DNA from: Gymnogyps californianus
Lineage: Eukaryota; Chordata; Aves; Accipitriformes; Cathartidae
Length of the DNA: 64,000 bases
Direction: 5' to 3'
NCBI RefSeq assembly: GCF_018139145.2
Contig: NC_059482.1
Location: 12,882,294 to 12,946,293 of the forward strand
The first letter of the stretch is position 1. Every line of letters begins with the position of its first letter. Both the position numbers and the translations under genes were made by a program. Of this stretch, positions 26,501 to 40,920 are shown piece after piece. The notes beneath the pieces were generated by a model, which was not told where the DNA came from, ran no database searches, and saw only the letters and a list, made by a program, of their open reading frames with translations.

Positions 26501-29500
26501 TCAAAAAAGCTCTCTTGTAATCTTAAAGCCTTAGGATCAGGCAAGCTCCTCCTCCTCCTCTTGCAAATCCTTCCATGAAAAAAGGAAAAATTCCCAACTC
26601 CAACTGCAGCCTGATGAAATTAGAATTAATTAAAGCACAAGTAGTTTTATGGTGTACATACTGCACAGATAAATAGCCTTAGTCTTATTTTATATCTCCC
26701 ATATGGTTCCCTTCTCATGTCACATCACAGTGCTATTGTCAGTTCCATGGGATGTGAAATAGTCTATTTGTAATGCCATGATCTGTGGCACAACTATTAA
26801 ATCATAAGTATAGTAATGGGAGAGTATGTTCATTGAGTTCTCTGCAACAGGAGGAAGGGGGAAGGCCTAGCAAGTCACTTAAAAAAAATGGGACTTGACT
26901 TTGAACAAGACACCTGAGCATGGACAGACAGCAATATACAGTGGGGTAGACTAGGGTGTGATCTTAGTTTCTCAGAAACTTTGGTAATTGCCATGTTCAC
27001 ATGCCAACTCCCCAGTATCTGATGTAAATATCATTGTTTCTTTTCTACTTGTATCTAAGCTATCTTGCATTTGGTGCTGAGTGAAAGCATGTATATGGAT
27101 GCTTGCTGTGGGGCAGCTGACATGCTGCTACTTTGCACCCTGCTTTGACCTGAGGTAATCTGCTTGTATGCCTACACTTTTAGTTTCTTGGCCTCTTTGG
27201 TCTCTGACCGGGTAGAGAAGGAGCCAATAACTGTATCGGCTTGTATGGCACAGCAACAGGGTAGGTGGCCCCAAGGGAGCTGGTGGACTAGTCGGTGTGT
27301 GCAGCAAGCGGTGCGGAAGGATCTGTTCTTTTCCCACATCCACCATATTTCAACCTGCGCAGGGCAGGAGGGGGTAAGAGAAATGATGTGAGGCAGAACC
27401 AGTGTTTCCATCTTCCTGCAGATGATAGTTATCCACATGTCCTCTTTGCAGCATCTTCCACTTCTGTGCTATTTTGTATCATTCTGGTCGGATTGCTTTA
27501 CAGAGAGACAAAGAACAGATTCCAGGATAAAATCAAAACTGCTCTGAAAATGCACTGTGTGTGGCAGTATTTGGAGCAGTGGTGAGAGGTAAAAAAAAGA
27601 GTTTGACCCTAACCCAAGAATCAAAATTAATGTAAGAGAATTTAATGCAACACAAGGTGTAGTGGAACAAAGACTATTGGGGGGTCTCATTTATATTCAG
27701 TTATGACAATCAATATTCAGCACTTGAAAAGAAACAAGTGTAATGGTTTACACTGAATTGTATGAAGAAACAGGATAACTTTAACAAATATCACAAAACG
27801 TCACAAATCAATTGTATTGAAAATATATTAGGTTTCTTTAAAAAAAAAAGATTGGAAAAGGAAGCAGCACAAACAGGAGGAGAGACAGCACACAAAGATT
27901 TACTTCTGAGTGCTACAAAATATTGAACTAAAAATAACATTAAAGATGAAATTTGCAATGAATCTCAAGCTGCTAAATTCCCAAAGGCTGGGTCTGCCAA
28001 AGGCTCTGTTGGTTTCCTCTGTTCTTTTCTGTCTTTATTTAAATATTTTATACAGTTGTCTATGTTCATGTGTAGTGCGAACTGTCATTTATATTTCAGT
28101 CCACTCTAAAATGGATCTTAGACTATCTCAAGCTGTGCACTGCAGTGAGTAGTTTTGAACAGAGAGGTAAGTTGAAGTGGTAGGGACAAATGAAGACTGA
28201 TATTTAATGTAGTTTTTGTGTACTTACATTTTGCTGTCATGTATTTTGCCTTAAAACTGATTTGTAATTTTATGCGTTTTGTGACATTATGATAAGATGT
28301 GATGTGAGTATGGTTTCCATTTAGCAAATACATTGATGTATTTTTGAGTCGGAGTGGTTGACTGTGGGAATTCTGAATTCTGACCTTAGGGTTTAATGTT
28401 TAGCAATAACAACATGCAAGTTTAGATCTGCAGTCTTAAATGCTCCTCCCTGTGCTTTGGACTTGCCAAGGTAAACTTTTTAAAACAAGCCAGTCTTAAG
28501 CGTATTTCAGATTCACTTCTGTGATAGGCCCACAGGGTGGTAAATATCCTCACGTCTCCATTCTCTTAGGAATACAGGGCACACCTTACCCAGAAAAATT
28601 TGGACTCACCATGGAGCTGGGTCCATCACCTTGGGATAGATTCTCCCACCTATCTGGTGTTGGAGGAGGAAGCAGAGAGACTTTTTATATCCCCTATAAA
28701 GACAAATTGCAGCGGTCGTGGTGGCTGGAGCACAGAGAAAGCTTCCTAATTGCTCCCCACAGGGTGGAAGACACCCGAGCTGGGGCTGGAGGGGGCACCA
28801 CAGGCAAAGCTGTGCCTCCAGCCCAGCACTGTCAGCAGCGGGCAGGGTGATGGTACTGACGGCAGAAGCACGTACAGTGCTCCAATCCCGAAAGAAGAAA
28901 GTGTTCCCTTAAGGGGTGGTGCTGCTATATCCTGACCTTAAGACAGTTCTGTTGCTGATACACAGTGCTATCTATTAGATTAGGTAAGAAATGTTAAGAT
29001 ATATTAAGGTGGGATTCTGCATTGTTGTTACACCAGCATGAAGAAGAACAAAATTAGTAGTATTGGACTCCATTTCATCAGTTCTTATAAAAGAGAGAAT
29101 TCGTAAGAAATTATGTTGCTTTCTTACTTCTGAACAGTAAGTCATACAGAATAAAAATTTAAAATAATGGCTATTAGATTAGGAAGTCTAAGAAGCTTTT
29201 ACTACTTGGGAGCTTTGACTATTAAAGAATTGATAAATTGCCAGTGAAATACAAGCAGCTCTGCAATATGATAGATCAAAGTTCATTTTTTTCCTTAATG
29301 CAGAGTTAAGATGAGCAGGCTTACTTTTTTGTCCGTCTTCTTTGCAGATCAAAAACATTCCTTTCTTTTTATTTGAGTGATCAATTTACTAGAAAAGCCC
29401 AATGTATATGTTGTGACTGTAGTAAAATTCTTATTCACAAGCCTTTAAGTAGTAATACAGCATGTTGGCATTATGCAAACCTCAATAAATCTCAGCACTG

Positions 29501-30734
29501 CTGTCTAAAGTATATGGTATGTCTCCTCCACATAATACAGATGCAAAGGTAATTAATTATATTTCATAAGGTGATATTTCTTAAAATATTTTGACCACAT
29601 TATTAAAAAGTTAACTCTTCTAAGTAGCGTTTCTACACTAAGTTAGCAGAAAGACTTCAGCATGTTGTGTTTTAGTGGACTGTATTCCATAGAAAGGACT
29701 CAAATGACTGAAATGTAAACCCTGGAAAGACACTTTAAACTCATGGCTTTTTAGAAATATATTAATTGCATGTCAATGTAGTTATAAGAGTTTTTCTTTT
29801 TTATATAGGCTTTTTTTGTGTATTAAATACCTATTATTATTTTATAAGCATGTCTAAATCCACTCTGTGATAATTTGTATTTTCTAAAAACCTTTTAAAT
29901 TAAGTAACACTAAAATATGTAATGAACTTGCAGCATTAAACACTTTTAAGGGCAGAAAATATGATCATATCCTTCAGAAAATATTTCTAAAATGTGTGAT
30001 TTCCAACGCACTAACTTACAAGTAAATTGTGTAAAAGCTACAGCTGATAACAAGGTCTTGTACATCTGGATCTTTGGGTAAATACTGTCTGCCAGTATAG
30101 CTGGAGGAGATAGACATTTCCATTTTTAAGACCAGTTCTGTAAAGAAAATCCTTATGTGGGTGCCCACAACCTGGCTGCTGGTCTTCGGTCAGACACAGC
30201 GTGTACACCCTTTGTTCAAAGAGGAGGAAAATCCTGCATGTGGCCCTGGGAAAGTTCAATCCTGCCAAATGCTATGCAATCTGATCCAGCAAAACACTTA
30301 AGCGCATACTTAGTTTAAAACTTAAGGGACAATATATAAGTTAGATATATACTTTGCTAAAAGATGCAGGATCAAATACCTATATTCCTGAAGGAGGTAT
30401 ATAATGTGTGAAAATATGTTGTATGGGAAAACATGTATAGATAGCTAGATAGGTAATTAAGGAAGCCTTCGATTTCAGTTCAAGGAATACTTACATTTAC
30501 AGTATTTTGTTTCACATTAATCCCTCAGTAGTCTACCACAGTTGTATCTGGCCGTGAAATTTTCATCTACGTAGTGTCTTTCTTTGGAACGTAAAGATTT
30601 ACAATCTCTGAGTCTGGTTTGGCTCATCTTGACATTGATGACAGAAATCCCAATTTTGCTCTTGAAGGGCATGATTGGACCAGTTAACACTTATTTCAGC
30701 CTTGCAGAAGGACATATTGCTTATTTTATATATA

Positions 30735-30850
30735 AAGTATACCAAAATAAGATTAAGAGACTTTATGAACATTGCACAGTAAGTCAGTGGCACGTAGTCA
30801 TAGAACTAAGGATTCCTTCCTTCCTGACTCTCACTTCCTTGCTTTATACT
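30735..30850 (+). repeat. MIR-like SINE fragment
   Basis: 'gattaagagactttatgaacattgcacagtaagtcagtggca' followed by 'tcatagaactaaggattccttccttcctgac' matches the 3' half of MIR. It falls inside a 150-codon open frame (30584-31036) that is therefore not a gene. Confidence 0.6.
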
Positions 30851-31554
30851 GTACTTTTGATAATGTGTCTGCATTCTCATAGCAATATTATTCTGGCACA
30901 TGATAATGCAATAGTTTTGAAATACACTTTCCATGTGATGTGTGAAAACATAAAATCTATAGATGTGCAGTATACATGGATAGAAGAATTCATATTACAA
31001 TATGTAGCTACAAGCATAATAAATGGAAATGGATGAAAAGCAAATCTTTCTACTGCTGGGACTTTAAAGAATTAGAAAAATGTGCGTAGTTCAAATAAGG
31101 CAGAATATTCTGCTTCTTGTCATAGAAAGAGCGATGAACATGTATCAGAAGAGAAAATCAGCTGCCGCTTGGTAAGTACCCTATGATTTTTCCTGACTGC
31201 TGCCATTTGGGCCCTACCAAGTCCAGTACTTACTGTGCAGATCAGGGATGCTAGCTCCTTTTTTGTCTTTTGAAAGAACAGTCTTTCTTAGAAAAACTAA
31301 AATTATAGCAATACAATACCATCTCTTCAGAAATATTTTTATTAATTCATTTGCTTTGCAAGCAGGAGCTAAATCAGTATAATTGTGAAGTTAATTCTTG
31401 GTCCAGTCTTTTCGTCTTGAAGGCAGAAAAGAATCCCAGAAAAGTAACATTGAATGCTATTTTTCTCTTATTTTTTATAGGCAGTCTTTGCATAGTACAA
31501 TATTAGGTGAAGCAAGTCTTTGTAATTTATATATTTATGCCAGGTGTTTTTAAT

Positions 31555-31622
31555 TCTTATTATTGTTGTTATTGTTTTAGTAGTAGTAGCAGTAGTAATA
31601 GCAGTAAGTAGTAGTATTATTG
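31555..31622 (+). repeat. Degenerate (TTA/TAG)n trinucleotide repeat
   Basis: TTATTATTGTTGTTATTG passes into TAGTAGTAG-type repeats with point interruptions. It is an old microsatellite. Confidence 0.85.
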
Positions 31623-34600
31623 GAAGTCCCTCTGTAAGGCTCTGTACAAAGAGATCATTAAAAGATAGCATTCTGGAGATGATGCTCTGTCTAACTGGAA
31701 TCAGCAGGACATAGGAACTACGTCCTGTACGATGAGTAACAAAAGAAAGGGTAGTTTACATTCTTTGATACATTTCTGCTCGATTAACCCCCAGTGGGAT
31801 CTTACCCCTCCAGTCACATTTTTTTGTTCCTCTAATCTTCCTTTGTATTTGCTCACTGACCCCCAGCATGTATTTGACTTGTGACCCTATTTCTGTTAAT
31901 AAAATACAGGCCATCTGACCAGCATTCACGCCAATGAACTACGAGGTGATGATTACCTCATTGTAAATGCTAGGAGCTAGTAACACGCAGCAGTGTAAGG
32001 CTGGTGGTTGGGTGGGCTGAAGATAACCAACGAAGGCAGCATGAGCAATTCTGAACTGTGATTTCAAAACCAAACTAAAGATAATAAACTCCTTCAAAAT
32101 ACGTAGTACTATCCATAGAAGAACTGTGTATCTCCTTATGTATTGTTCAGCTATTAATTAGTTGATAATGTTTAGGGGATTATGGCATGACAAAAAAACA
32201 ATTATAGCTAGAATGCGGAAATTTTCAGTATCTGTATGGGTGGTAGCTTATAAAATCAAAATTACCCTATTTACATTTTGGGTTATCAATTATAATTATA
32301 TGCCTCGTGAAAAAATACATCAGCACTCAGTGGTAATAATTTCAGTATAGTGTTTTGGGGCTAAATTAACACTGGAAAGCATAGGTGAGCTCTTTCTAAG
32401 CAAAGTATTATTTGTTTTTAGAGCACTAGCAGAAATGTAGAAATTTTTTTTAAGCAAATGTATAGTAATGAACTTATTAATGCTTTCACCAAATCCTTAA
32501 ACCATGAATCTTATGAAGAGCACTGTTAATGGTGTTTTACATGAAAAAATCATGCCAAAGCCATTTATCAGATATGTAATCTGTGGCTCTGTTTTGTGAC
32601 AGGAAGCCATTATTTCCACTGAAAAAACAAATCCGTTAAATTTGAACTATTAGATTACAGCAGGGTTAAGGCTGCTTCTGTGCTGTAGAGTCACATCAGG
32701 GTCACAGCCCAGTTCTAGAGATGTACTGCAAGAGCTTCATATCTGATTAAGACAAAAAACTGATAAAAATGTAATGCAGACTAACAATATGGAATTATCT
32801 GATGCAGTTTGGGGGGATAGGGGCAGGGGGTATAATATCATTCAGTTTATTTGCATATGTTTGTTCTTTCTACTGAAATCAATCTCTTTGAAGGAAGCAA
32901 GAAAACTTTAGAAAAAGAAAATATTATTAATGCTGGTAAGAGAACACAGAAGAAAATCTTTCGTAAACATTTCTTTTCCAGTGTTGATTATCATTCTGTC
33001 TAATGTTTATTTTCATAATTTCCTTTGATCCAAACACAAATAACAATAAAGTTAGCTCCATTTCTTTGAACTAACAAAACTATACTGTGGCCAAATTTGG
33101 AGCAAATTTTTAAGTGGCTTTTTTGTTTTTCTCCCAAGCCACATAACAGATTTATAGAGTAGATATTTGCATAACTCACACCCTCTCCTACATAGGAATA
33201 TTTCTATGGCTAACAGTAATTTACCTGCTGTGGGCCTCTTTCTGACTTTACTGAAAAGGCTGAGGGCTGTAAGCATCTGGGCACTTACGCAATAGCAGTC
33301 AAGGGAGCACCAGTGGTTCCGGGCTTTGGATCAGGGCTCACCCCGTTGTGTTATGAAAATTGCTGCAGTTTAAAGGGATTGACTGTGGCTCTGCTGGGCT
33401 TGGCTGGTGGGTTGTAAACCCAGAATGTAGTCACTCCGCCCTCACTGCATTTCCTCCCTGAACCTGCATCACAGACAGCAGGCAGAGAGGCAGGGCAGGG
33501 GTGGCAGAGGACCAGGTCCACGCCTATCAGGATCTCTGCACAAGGGGAGCTGAAAAGGCGTTGTTACTGCTTCTCACTTCTGCACGACAACCAAGCAGCC
33601 ACAGCACAGGTTGTATCTTCACAATCTTCTTCCATCAGAAATTTGACAGACAAGGGTGTACTATAGACTTAGAAACAACTACATTCCTAATATAAATATC
33701 ATACAATTGTAAAATACGTACTACAGTATTTACCATAGTGCTTGAAACTAGGTCTACATTGCTGGAGGTGTTTTAGTCTGTACATATTTAAAAACTCTGC
33801 CAAATCACAGATCTGCTTAGGAGACCAAAACCACAAGATCATCTCAGATAAAGCTATTGACTGTGTCTCAGAAAGCTGTCCTCTTCTGTGCCTGGCAGCA
33901 CCTGCTGGGATGACGGTCAAGAGTCCATATCTGTGATGGAAAGCATATATGTCAACCTCAGATTACAGCTAGCATGTATTCTGGCTGTTCTGTTCAGCCC
34001 TCCTACATGCAAATATTGTCTCTGAAATTGGTGAAAGTTATGAACAAAGACGACAACGTCCAACCTAAGTCAATCAGCTACAGAAGAGCCATATGCTGGA
34101 TAAACTCACTGGATTTTTTCAGTTTTTTGAGGACATGATACAGAAACATGAGAGATTCTCAGGGTCTCTAAAACTTACTATTTTTTTGCTCTCCCATTAC
34201 ATTCCTGTGTTTGTCCCACTGCTTAGCCTAGCTGAACAAGGGCATCCTGTCTAATGATTGATTGCCTCTGTGAGCAGGTCCAAGTTTCATTCTTAAATCA
34301 GCCAGCATGTGGTTGATGACAGGGACAAAGCCTACCCTCATCACTCCCTAAGCAAATCATCTTCCTCTTTACTGTACACTTCGACCAAATTATGATTTCA
34401 CCATTGAAATAAGTGTCAAAATTTCCACCAGCTTCAGATGGATTGGGATTTGGCCATTGGCTTCTAAGTGCAGATGGCCCGTTAAAAGGCTTATTTTTAA
34501 ATCAGGAGGTGTGTAAGTGCTTCAAGAGATTATAAAAATAGAAATGAATACAAATAACATGAGGTCAGGTATTGCTAAAAAGTGTCATTAGAAAATGGAC

Positions 34601-35704
34601 ATGTTTAAGGATAAGTCAGAACTAATCCCAGTGACTGCAGGTGACTCACACTTGAGCAAGAATGAAAATTTGGGTTCTGAACTGTGTAGAACCATTTTGG
34701 CTGAACTTTTTTACTTTTTTTTTTTTTTTAATACATATAAAAATGCCAAATAGAAAACAGTTGCTAACTTCTGCAGTTTGTTCAGGTCAAAATAGAGTAC
34801 TTCTGGTCCTAGAGGAGGGAGTCCCCAAATGGTAACTAAAGGCTCCTGCCTAAATGTGCAAGAGCCCTTCCCTTTAACAGATGATCATCACAACTACAAA
34901 CACAACCAAAAAGCACTGCTTATTCCATTTCTTTTTTTCTTTTTAACATTATGAAAACAGGAATACCAGAACTGATACTGTAACTATTGTGCAGTTCACT
35001 TTCATATAAATATACTTAGGAATATGGGACTGGAAAAAACCACATGCCTCTAGGCTCTGTTTCCTAAATTGCTGGCAACTGTAGCATAGGTACAAAGCCC
35101 AGAACGAGCCCACAGTAACATCCACTGTAGATGTCCCAAGGAACAAAGTTAGAAAAGTTAGAGAGCTACAGAATACCCATTTCTTGATGGAAGAGTGTGA
35201 ATCGGTGCACTTCCAAAACTTATGAGCTTTACATTCTTACATAATTTTAAGTAAAAATACATAGAAGTGCTCATGTGCTAGAAAAAGCTCTCCCTGTTTC
35301 TTGTTACTGAAAGAAACGGGACTTTGGCATGTAGAAGCAGAGTCCCTTGTATTCCCTAGTCCCTGAGACTGCATGGCTTGCTGGATAATTCAGAGCTAAA
35401 TACAAAATTGTGCTCAGTGTTCTTCCCTCCTCCCTTTTTGAATAAATGTTTCTACTCTGCATTTCTGCAAAGATGAGCAGAAAGCCTTGTAGACAGGTGT
35501 AGTAACATCTGCCTGAGTCTGCAGAAGCCTGAAACAGCAGCAATGAGAGGTATAGTGCTTGAAAACTAAAGATGATAGCCTATGTCATGCTGAAAACTCA
35601 GCATGTGTTACAGCTCAGAATAAATGGGAATCCATGTAAAAATAAATAGTATATGGCTTACTGTAGTGATGGCTCCATTTTGGGGTTTTTGTGTTTGTTT
35701 TTTT

Positions 35705-35760
35705 TAATATTCAGTTAAATAATATTCAATTTAATATTCAATTATTTTTATATTCAATGA
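35705..35760 (+). repeat. AATATTCA-type tandem repeat
   Basis: AATATTCA or TATATTCA recurs four times in 56 bp with variable T/A spacers. Confidence 0.7.
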
Positions 35761-36429
35761 AAATAAAATATTTGCAGTTATTGTGGTAACATGCTTTGCC
35801 ACTGATGGTCCAGGCCTTAGTGAGTGTAAAGTGTTTGTGGTGCCTGGCAAAGGACGTGGCTGATGTCCTAGCCTAGCTACCTTGTTGTAGAGTATGTCCG
35901 TCCTGAGAATTCCTCTTCAAAATGGCTCTCTAGCAGCATCACTGTGCTCTTCACATCTAGGGATTGAAACACGAGTTGTGCCTCAAAAATCATATGTTAT
36001 ATAGTCCTATGGTAATTCTTCTTCCTTTATCTCCAGTAATTTTCCTATGCTGGTTCTGGTCTGTTCCCTTCTGCTCAGCAGGGGGTGTTTTTGTTCTTTT
36101 TCTTTGTTGCTATTAATTTTCTCGTAAGTACTATCTACTATATTCACATAGCATCCACTATCAAGCTACTAAAACAGTGTTCAAGTATATTAAATTCCCC
36201 ATTTTAAAACAGTAATAGAAGGTTTTTACTAAATAAATACATAAAGCTTCTCTCAGATCATGCAATAAAGAAACCGAATATAGAGCTAAAGTTCCCAGAA
36301 CTTGGGAGGACAAAGGAGCAGTTTACTGAAGAGCCTTTTCCCAACACTCAGAGCTTTGATAGTCCTTAGAGGAAATAATAAATCTTTCTCTTTGTCACTC
36401 TTCCCTAGGTTTCTTTTGTTGTTCAGGAT

Positions 36430-36447
36430 AAAAAAAAAAAAAAAAAA
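36430..36447 (+). repeat. A homopolymer run (18)
   Basis: A poly-A tract not preceded by a recognisable retroelement. A similar run occurs at about 46384-46399. Confidence 0.9.
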
Positions 36448-37679
36448 GAGTGTAGGTACTACTTACAAGGCAGCTTCCTTGATGTTTCTGTAGTCCAACC
36501 AAGGGACAAGATCGTGTGTATAGGAAGGGGAGAGGAACAACTCATCCTGTAAAGGAATTAAAAACAAAAGTGGAAATCCTTTGTAAGAAGAAGAGTGGTT
36601 GGGATTATAGCTGCATGCTTTCCCTAATGACTTTGCAAACATTTAGCCAGAGATAACCTAGAAATCCAGTTGCACTTTATTTAATATTCAGATAAGGACC
36701 ATTCACCTGCTGTTAAGCTACGACATCTACAATCATTCTTTGAATACTGATAATTATATGAAGCAGACTCCCCTAGAGGCTGGTAGTCTAGTCTGGATTC
36801 ACCTGGAATACAAAGATGAATAATATTGCATATTACATGCACCCAAGTAGTTGCAATTTATAGAAATGTCCATTTATGCTCCTGAAAAAAAGATGTGTAT
36901 TTCCCTAGGGGTACAGTATATGGTGATAAAAACCTGTGTGGGGGACTGTTTGGATTGTAACTCCTAGTGTGCCTGTTGTTGATTAATTAATAAACAAATA
37001 AATCGTTATATTTAGCCCGCTATCTCACTACAAGACCATAAAAGAGAAAATGTTAAAAAAGAATTTTGTGTGCCTCGCCATAAGGAAGGGTTACTCAGAG
37101 ACACAAGAAATGAGTACTAGAAGTGGCATCCAAATGGCTCAGAGTAGATATGTGTATACATTTTTTAAAGATAAGTAGCATTATGAATATGCTCTCTTTG
37201 CCTCCTCCTTTCCTCCTCTTTCTCCCATCAGGTGCCTTGTCCTTGTTCTCCCCTCTCATTTGCTGATGGCTGGTAACACCTTATCTCCACCAGGGAAGCA
37301 ACCGGGAAGTTTGCTCCTTCCTCACAAGACTGAGGGTATAATTAGAACAACGCACCTGCTCAGTCCTCCGGTGACTCAGTTAGTCTACATCCATGTCAAA
37401 ATCCATGCTGAGAGGGTAATTTGATCATCTCACTTACTTTTTTCATATACTTTATATGAATAAACCACCAGAACAAGCCTCCGTTGAGTTGGTTCAGTTT
37501 AATCTCACAAATTTGTGTCAACTCTTTGTTGCCAGAAGAATTTTATCATTCGATCTCATGGTTACACTTTAGTAGACTTTAGTACATATTTTATTTCACT
37601 CTCCAGAATACAAAATTCCATTTTGTGTCAAAATCATCTTTTTATTTTATCTATTTATATTTCAGTGATACTTACAGGC

Positions 37680-37920
37680 TTCAGCTGAGATCAGGGCCTT
37701 GTTGTACGAGACAATACAGAAACACGCAATAAAAGAATTCTAGTCCCAGGAGCCTTGTAAGCTAAAAAAAGGCTGGGAGAAAGGAAATATTACCCCCATT
37801 TTACAGACGGGAAACCAAAGCTCTGACAGTCTTTCCATACAAGACAGTGCAGTGTCATGCAGTGATAGTGAAGAGAGAGTTCTGAAAAAGCGATGAAGTC
37901 CAGAATCTATGCAAAATAAA
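37680..37920 (+). repeat. MIR-like SINE fragment, sauropsid type
   Basis: 'cagggccttgttgtacgagac..acacgcaataaaag' leads to 'attacccccattttacagacgggaaaccaaagctctga' and a decayed 'gtcatgcagtgatagtg'. This is the full order of the MIR core with its upstream sauropsid extension. Confidence 0.8.
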
Positions 37921-40139
37921 GGTGGATTTAAACCCTATTCTACTGGCAAGCATCCATGTAAGTTCAAATAAGTTATAGCTGTACACTGGTATCATTTGCA
38001 CACTGAGCATCCCAAGGCTCCCTTGGCCTTCTCCATGCTTGTTTGTCTGCCAGCCCCCCCTTCAAAGGCAGAAGACACCTTTTTTTGATGCTGTCTTCTT
38101 AGGCTCGTAAGAGTTAGTCTACCACTGCTTCCTCTAGCACTTAACAAAAATTCACCTCTAGCCCTGCGATGCCACAGTGGTGTCAAACCTCTCTGACTGC
38201 GGCAGCTTCCAGGCTCAGCAGATATACATCAAGGGTCTGTTAGGTTCTCCTTCCCAACATCCGAATGGTAATGTAATCTTTTTGTCCTTGAACAGAGCCT
38301 GGAATCTCCTGCATCAGAATACTTTTCCTCATTTAATCTGCTTCCTACAGAAGACCCTGTAAAATCGTGGGGAAGCAGTAGCCAACAGAGGGTACTCACT
38401 CAAGACCAAGCAGCAGAGAAGCACTTTGGTATTCCCGGAAGACATAGCAGAAACAAGTGGAAATGGTAAGTTCACTGTCTTCCTTTCAAAGATGACTAAA
38501 GATAGGAGGGGAGACTGCCAGGAATGAGGGTGAGGGTAGCAGTTTGCACAGAGGTGCTTGTGTCCCCCTCAAATCTGCTGGGCTACTGTAGACATTTGCA
38601 AACCAGCCTGCTGAATTTGGTTTGCAGAACTCTGTGAGCTAAACTCTTCACCATTCTAATTGCACCACTATAGCATTGCCTTTTGACTAAAAACCAGTTC
38701 AGACTAATTGTCGAGGATCAGATAACAGGAAAATATTTCTATTTGACAGTCTACTATTTTTCAATTGTTCCTCTGTTACATATCTAAGTAAACATTTGTT
38801 CCACTTATCATTTCTGAGCAAAAGACATGAATCATTTGACTAGTAAAACCACAACGACAGCTGTTGCTTATTAGAAACAGTCATCTTGAACAAGGGCCTG
38901 CTATGGAGGAGTTCTTCAGGAAACTGTTTCTGCTTTTAGTGCTTTATAGTGCAATGAAAGCAAAGTTGCAGAAATTAGGGCATTGTTATTTCACTTATGT
39001 GATTGGCAAAACACACAGGCGCACACACACAGAGCAATCATTACAGCTGGGCTAGAAGCCCCCGAGAAACAGGAAAATACTCATTTAAGAATACTACTAA
39101 TGCCGCAATACTTATGTTCTTTGACTCTGTGATGCTTATACAGTTCTCTACAATACAGGTCAAACAAAACTGGATTTAAGGGTCCCTTTGTAAATAGGTT
39201 ATAGTATTTGGGATTTCGGATTTTGGTGTTGGATACAATATTTATACCAGTTATTATGCATGTACCAGAAACATTTTTCACCATTCGTGGTTTCTCCAGG
39301 TCTCAGGAACAAATTAATTCTGGATTCATAAAATCCCTAGATGCCAGTCATCAGCGGTCACTACTACATTACTTTCAGATAAAGCTTCTCCAGCCAGTGG
39401 TAAAAGAAAAAAAAGAAAAGAATCAGTTTTAAAAGTCTGATCAGGATAGGAACACCAGGGAGGGCAACTCTACTTAATTGCAATAAAATACTCCCTATTA
39501 GGAGAACAAAAATAAGGAGCAAAAACTGGACCACAAGGAATTCAAGAACAAATAAGTGAAACTGAGTCAGGTTAGACATAAAGATTTTTCCCTTTCTAGA
39601 GTACTGATTCAAAGGCATTATAGAGCATAAGGGCCAAAATCTGATTGTTTGTGTGACCTGTATGAAACAAAATTGTATTAAACAGAGGCCTAACGGTTAG
39701 GCATTTTATCAGACAAAATCACAGGAATGGTATACCCTGTATGATGCTCTTATTGTCAGCTATGAAAGGAGAAGCCAAAGACTAAATGAGCATAGAGACC
39801 GCACTGATCCCAGCAGAGCAGAGGGGAGGAACATTGGCAAGGCAATGTAGAGATGCTACCAAGTAGTCTGCTCTGCAGTTAAATAGGAGCACTTGTGGCT
39901 TTGTGGCTGTTGCTTAAATACCTTTCGAAAACACAAAATTCATCTGCAGACATTAAAGAAGAAAGAGTAAAAAAAAATTATAAAAATGGATTGTTGGATT
40001 ATGGCAAAAGAAAAGGAAAGCAGAACAGAAAAACAGTGGAGAGAAGCGTGTCACTGAGGAGGCAAAGCTGAGGTTTATTATAGGTTAGAAATCTGCAAAA
40101 CTGTCACCAATTCAATAATAGTATTCAGCGAGGTTTCTA

Positions 40140-40195
40140 AAGATCATATCCTGCCCTTCATTCACCCTCACAACACTCACTGATGGGAGTCAGCA
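40140..40195. repeat. Possible palindromic MITE-like fossil element
   Basis: 'atcctgcccttcattcaccctcacaacactcactgatgggagtca' resembles one arm and half the centre of the same class. The call is weak. Confidence 0.3.
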
Positions 40196-40844
40196 CTTTG
40201 CTGCAGCTGGGTATTTATAAGTCATTTGTTCTGTGTAACATGCCTGTTCTTACTATCTGAGTCAAGTAAGTAGTCCATCCTCATGTGTCATCCCACGGAA
40301 GTCAAATGTGCTATTAGCATAAGTGATGATTACTTATCTGTGTGAGGTCTTGTGAGGTTGGGTCTTTCGGCATCAGTATACTTGACATGGCAGTCTTTCT
40401 ATTATAATTTAATAAAATGGGGCCCAATTCAGTTCAGAGGTGCCTTGAGGAATAAGCTGGACTTAAATGGTGCTTAAGCCTTTGACTGGACCTCTGCAAA
40501 CCCTGAATTTCATTGAGTGAATACTAATTACTCAGAGGGGGGTTATTAAATTATAGACTCGGTTCTTCACCGTTGCTCAGAGCACAGTACTTTTGCAAGT
40601 GCTTGAGCCGAGGTAATGTAAATCTGAACACACTCAGAAGAAAGTTCTGGTAAGACTGCTTTCCTTGGTAAAAACAGAGACTGCAGAAATGTCATTAATA
40701 AATAGTTTAGAGAATTAGTACATGTTGATGGGTAAATTTCACTCTAGAAGAATACTATGCACTAAAAATGGACAGCATAAGACAGTGGAGAAAACTGCAT
40801 CTCACAGCTGCACTGAAATGGAAATCTCTCTTCCCGTCAGGTGG

Positions 40845-40920
40845 AAAAGGCCTAATGCAGAAGTCTGTGCAGTCAATGGAAATCTTTCCGTTTTGATGAG
40901 CTCTGAATTAGGCCCTTACT
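40845..40920. repeat. Palindromic MITE-like fossil element
   Basis: 'gtgcagtcaatggaaatctttccgttttgatgagctctgaattaggccctta' is a decayed copy of the 'agtcaatggaaag..cattgacttcagtgagc..ggatcaggccct' pattern. Confidence 0.55.

Larger units (their letters stand above)
26501..37679. other. Gene desert, middle part
   Basis: Mostly unique AT-rich sequence with one MIR-like fragment (30735) and simple repeats (31555, 35705, 36430). The longest open frame (30584-31036) overlaps the MIR fragment and is not a gene. A GC-richer unique stretch at 28700-28860 has no recognisable identity. Confidence 0.65.

Noticed and set aside
30584..31036. 150-codon open frame in the desert
   Set aside because: It overlaps a MIR-like SINE fragment and has no protein family features.
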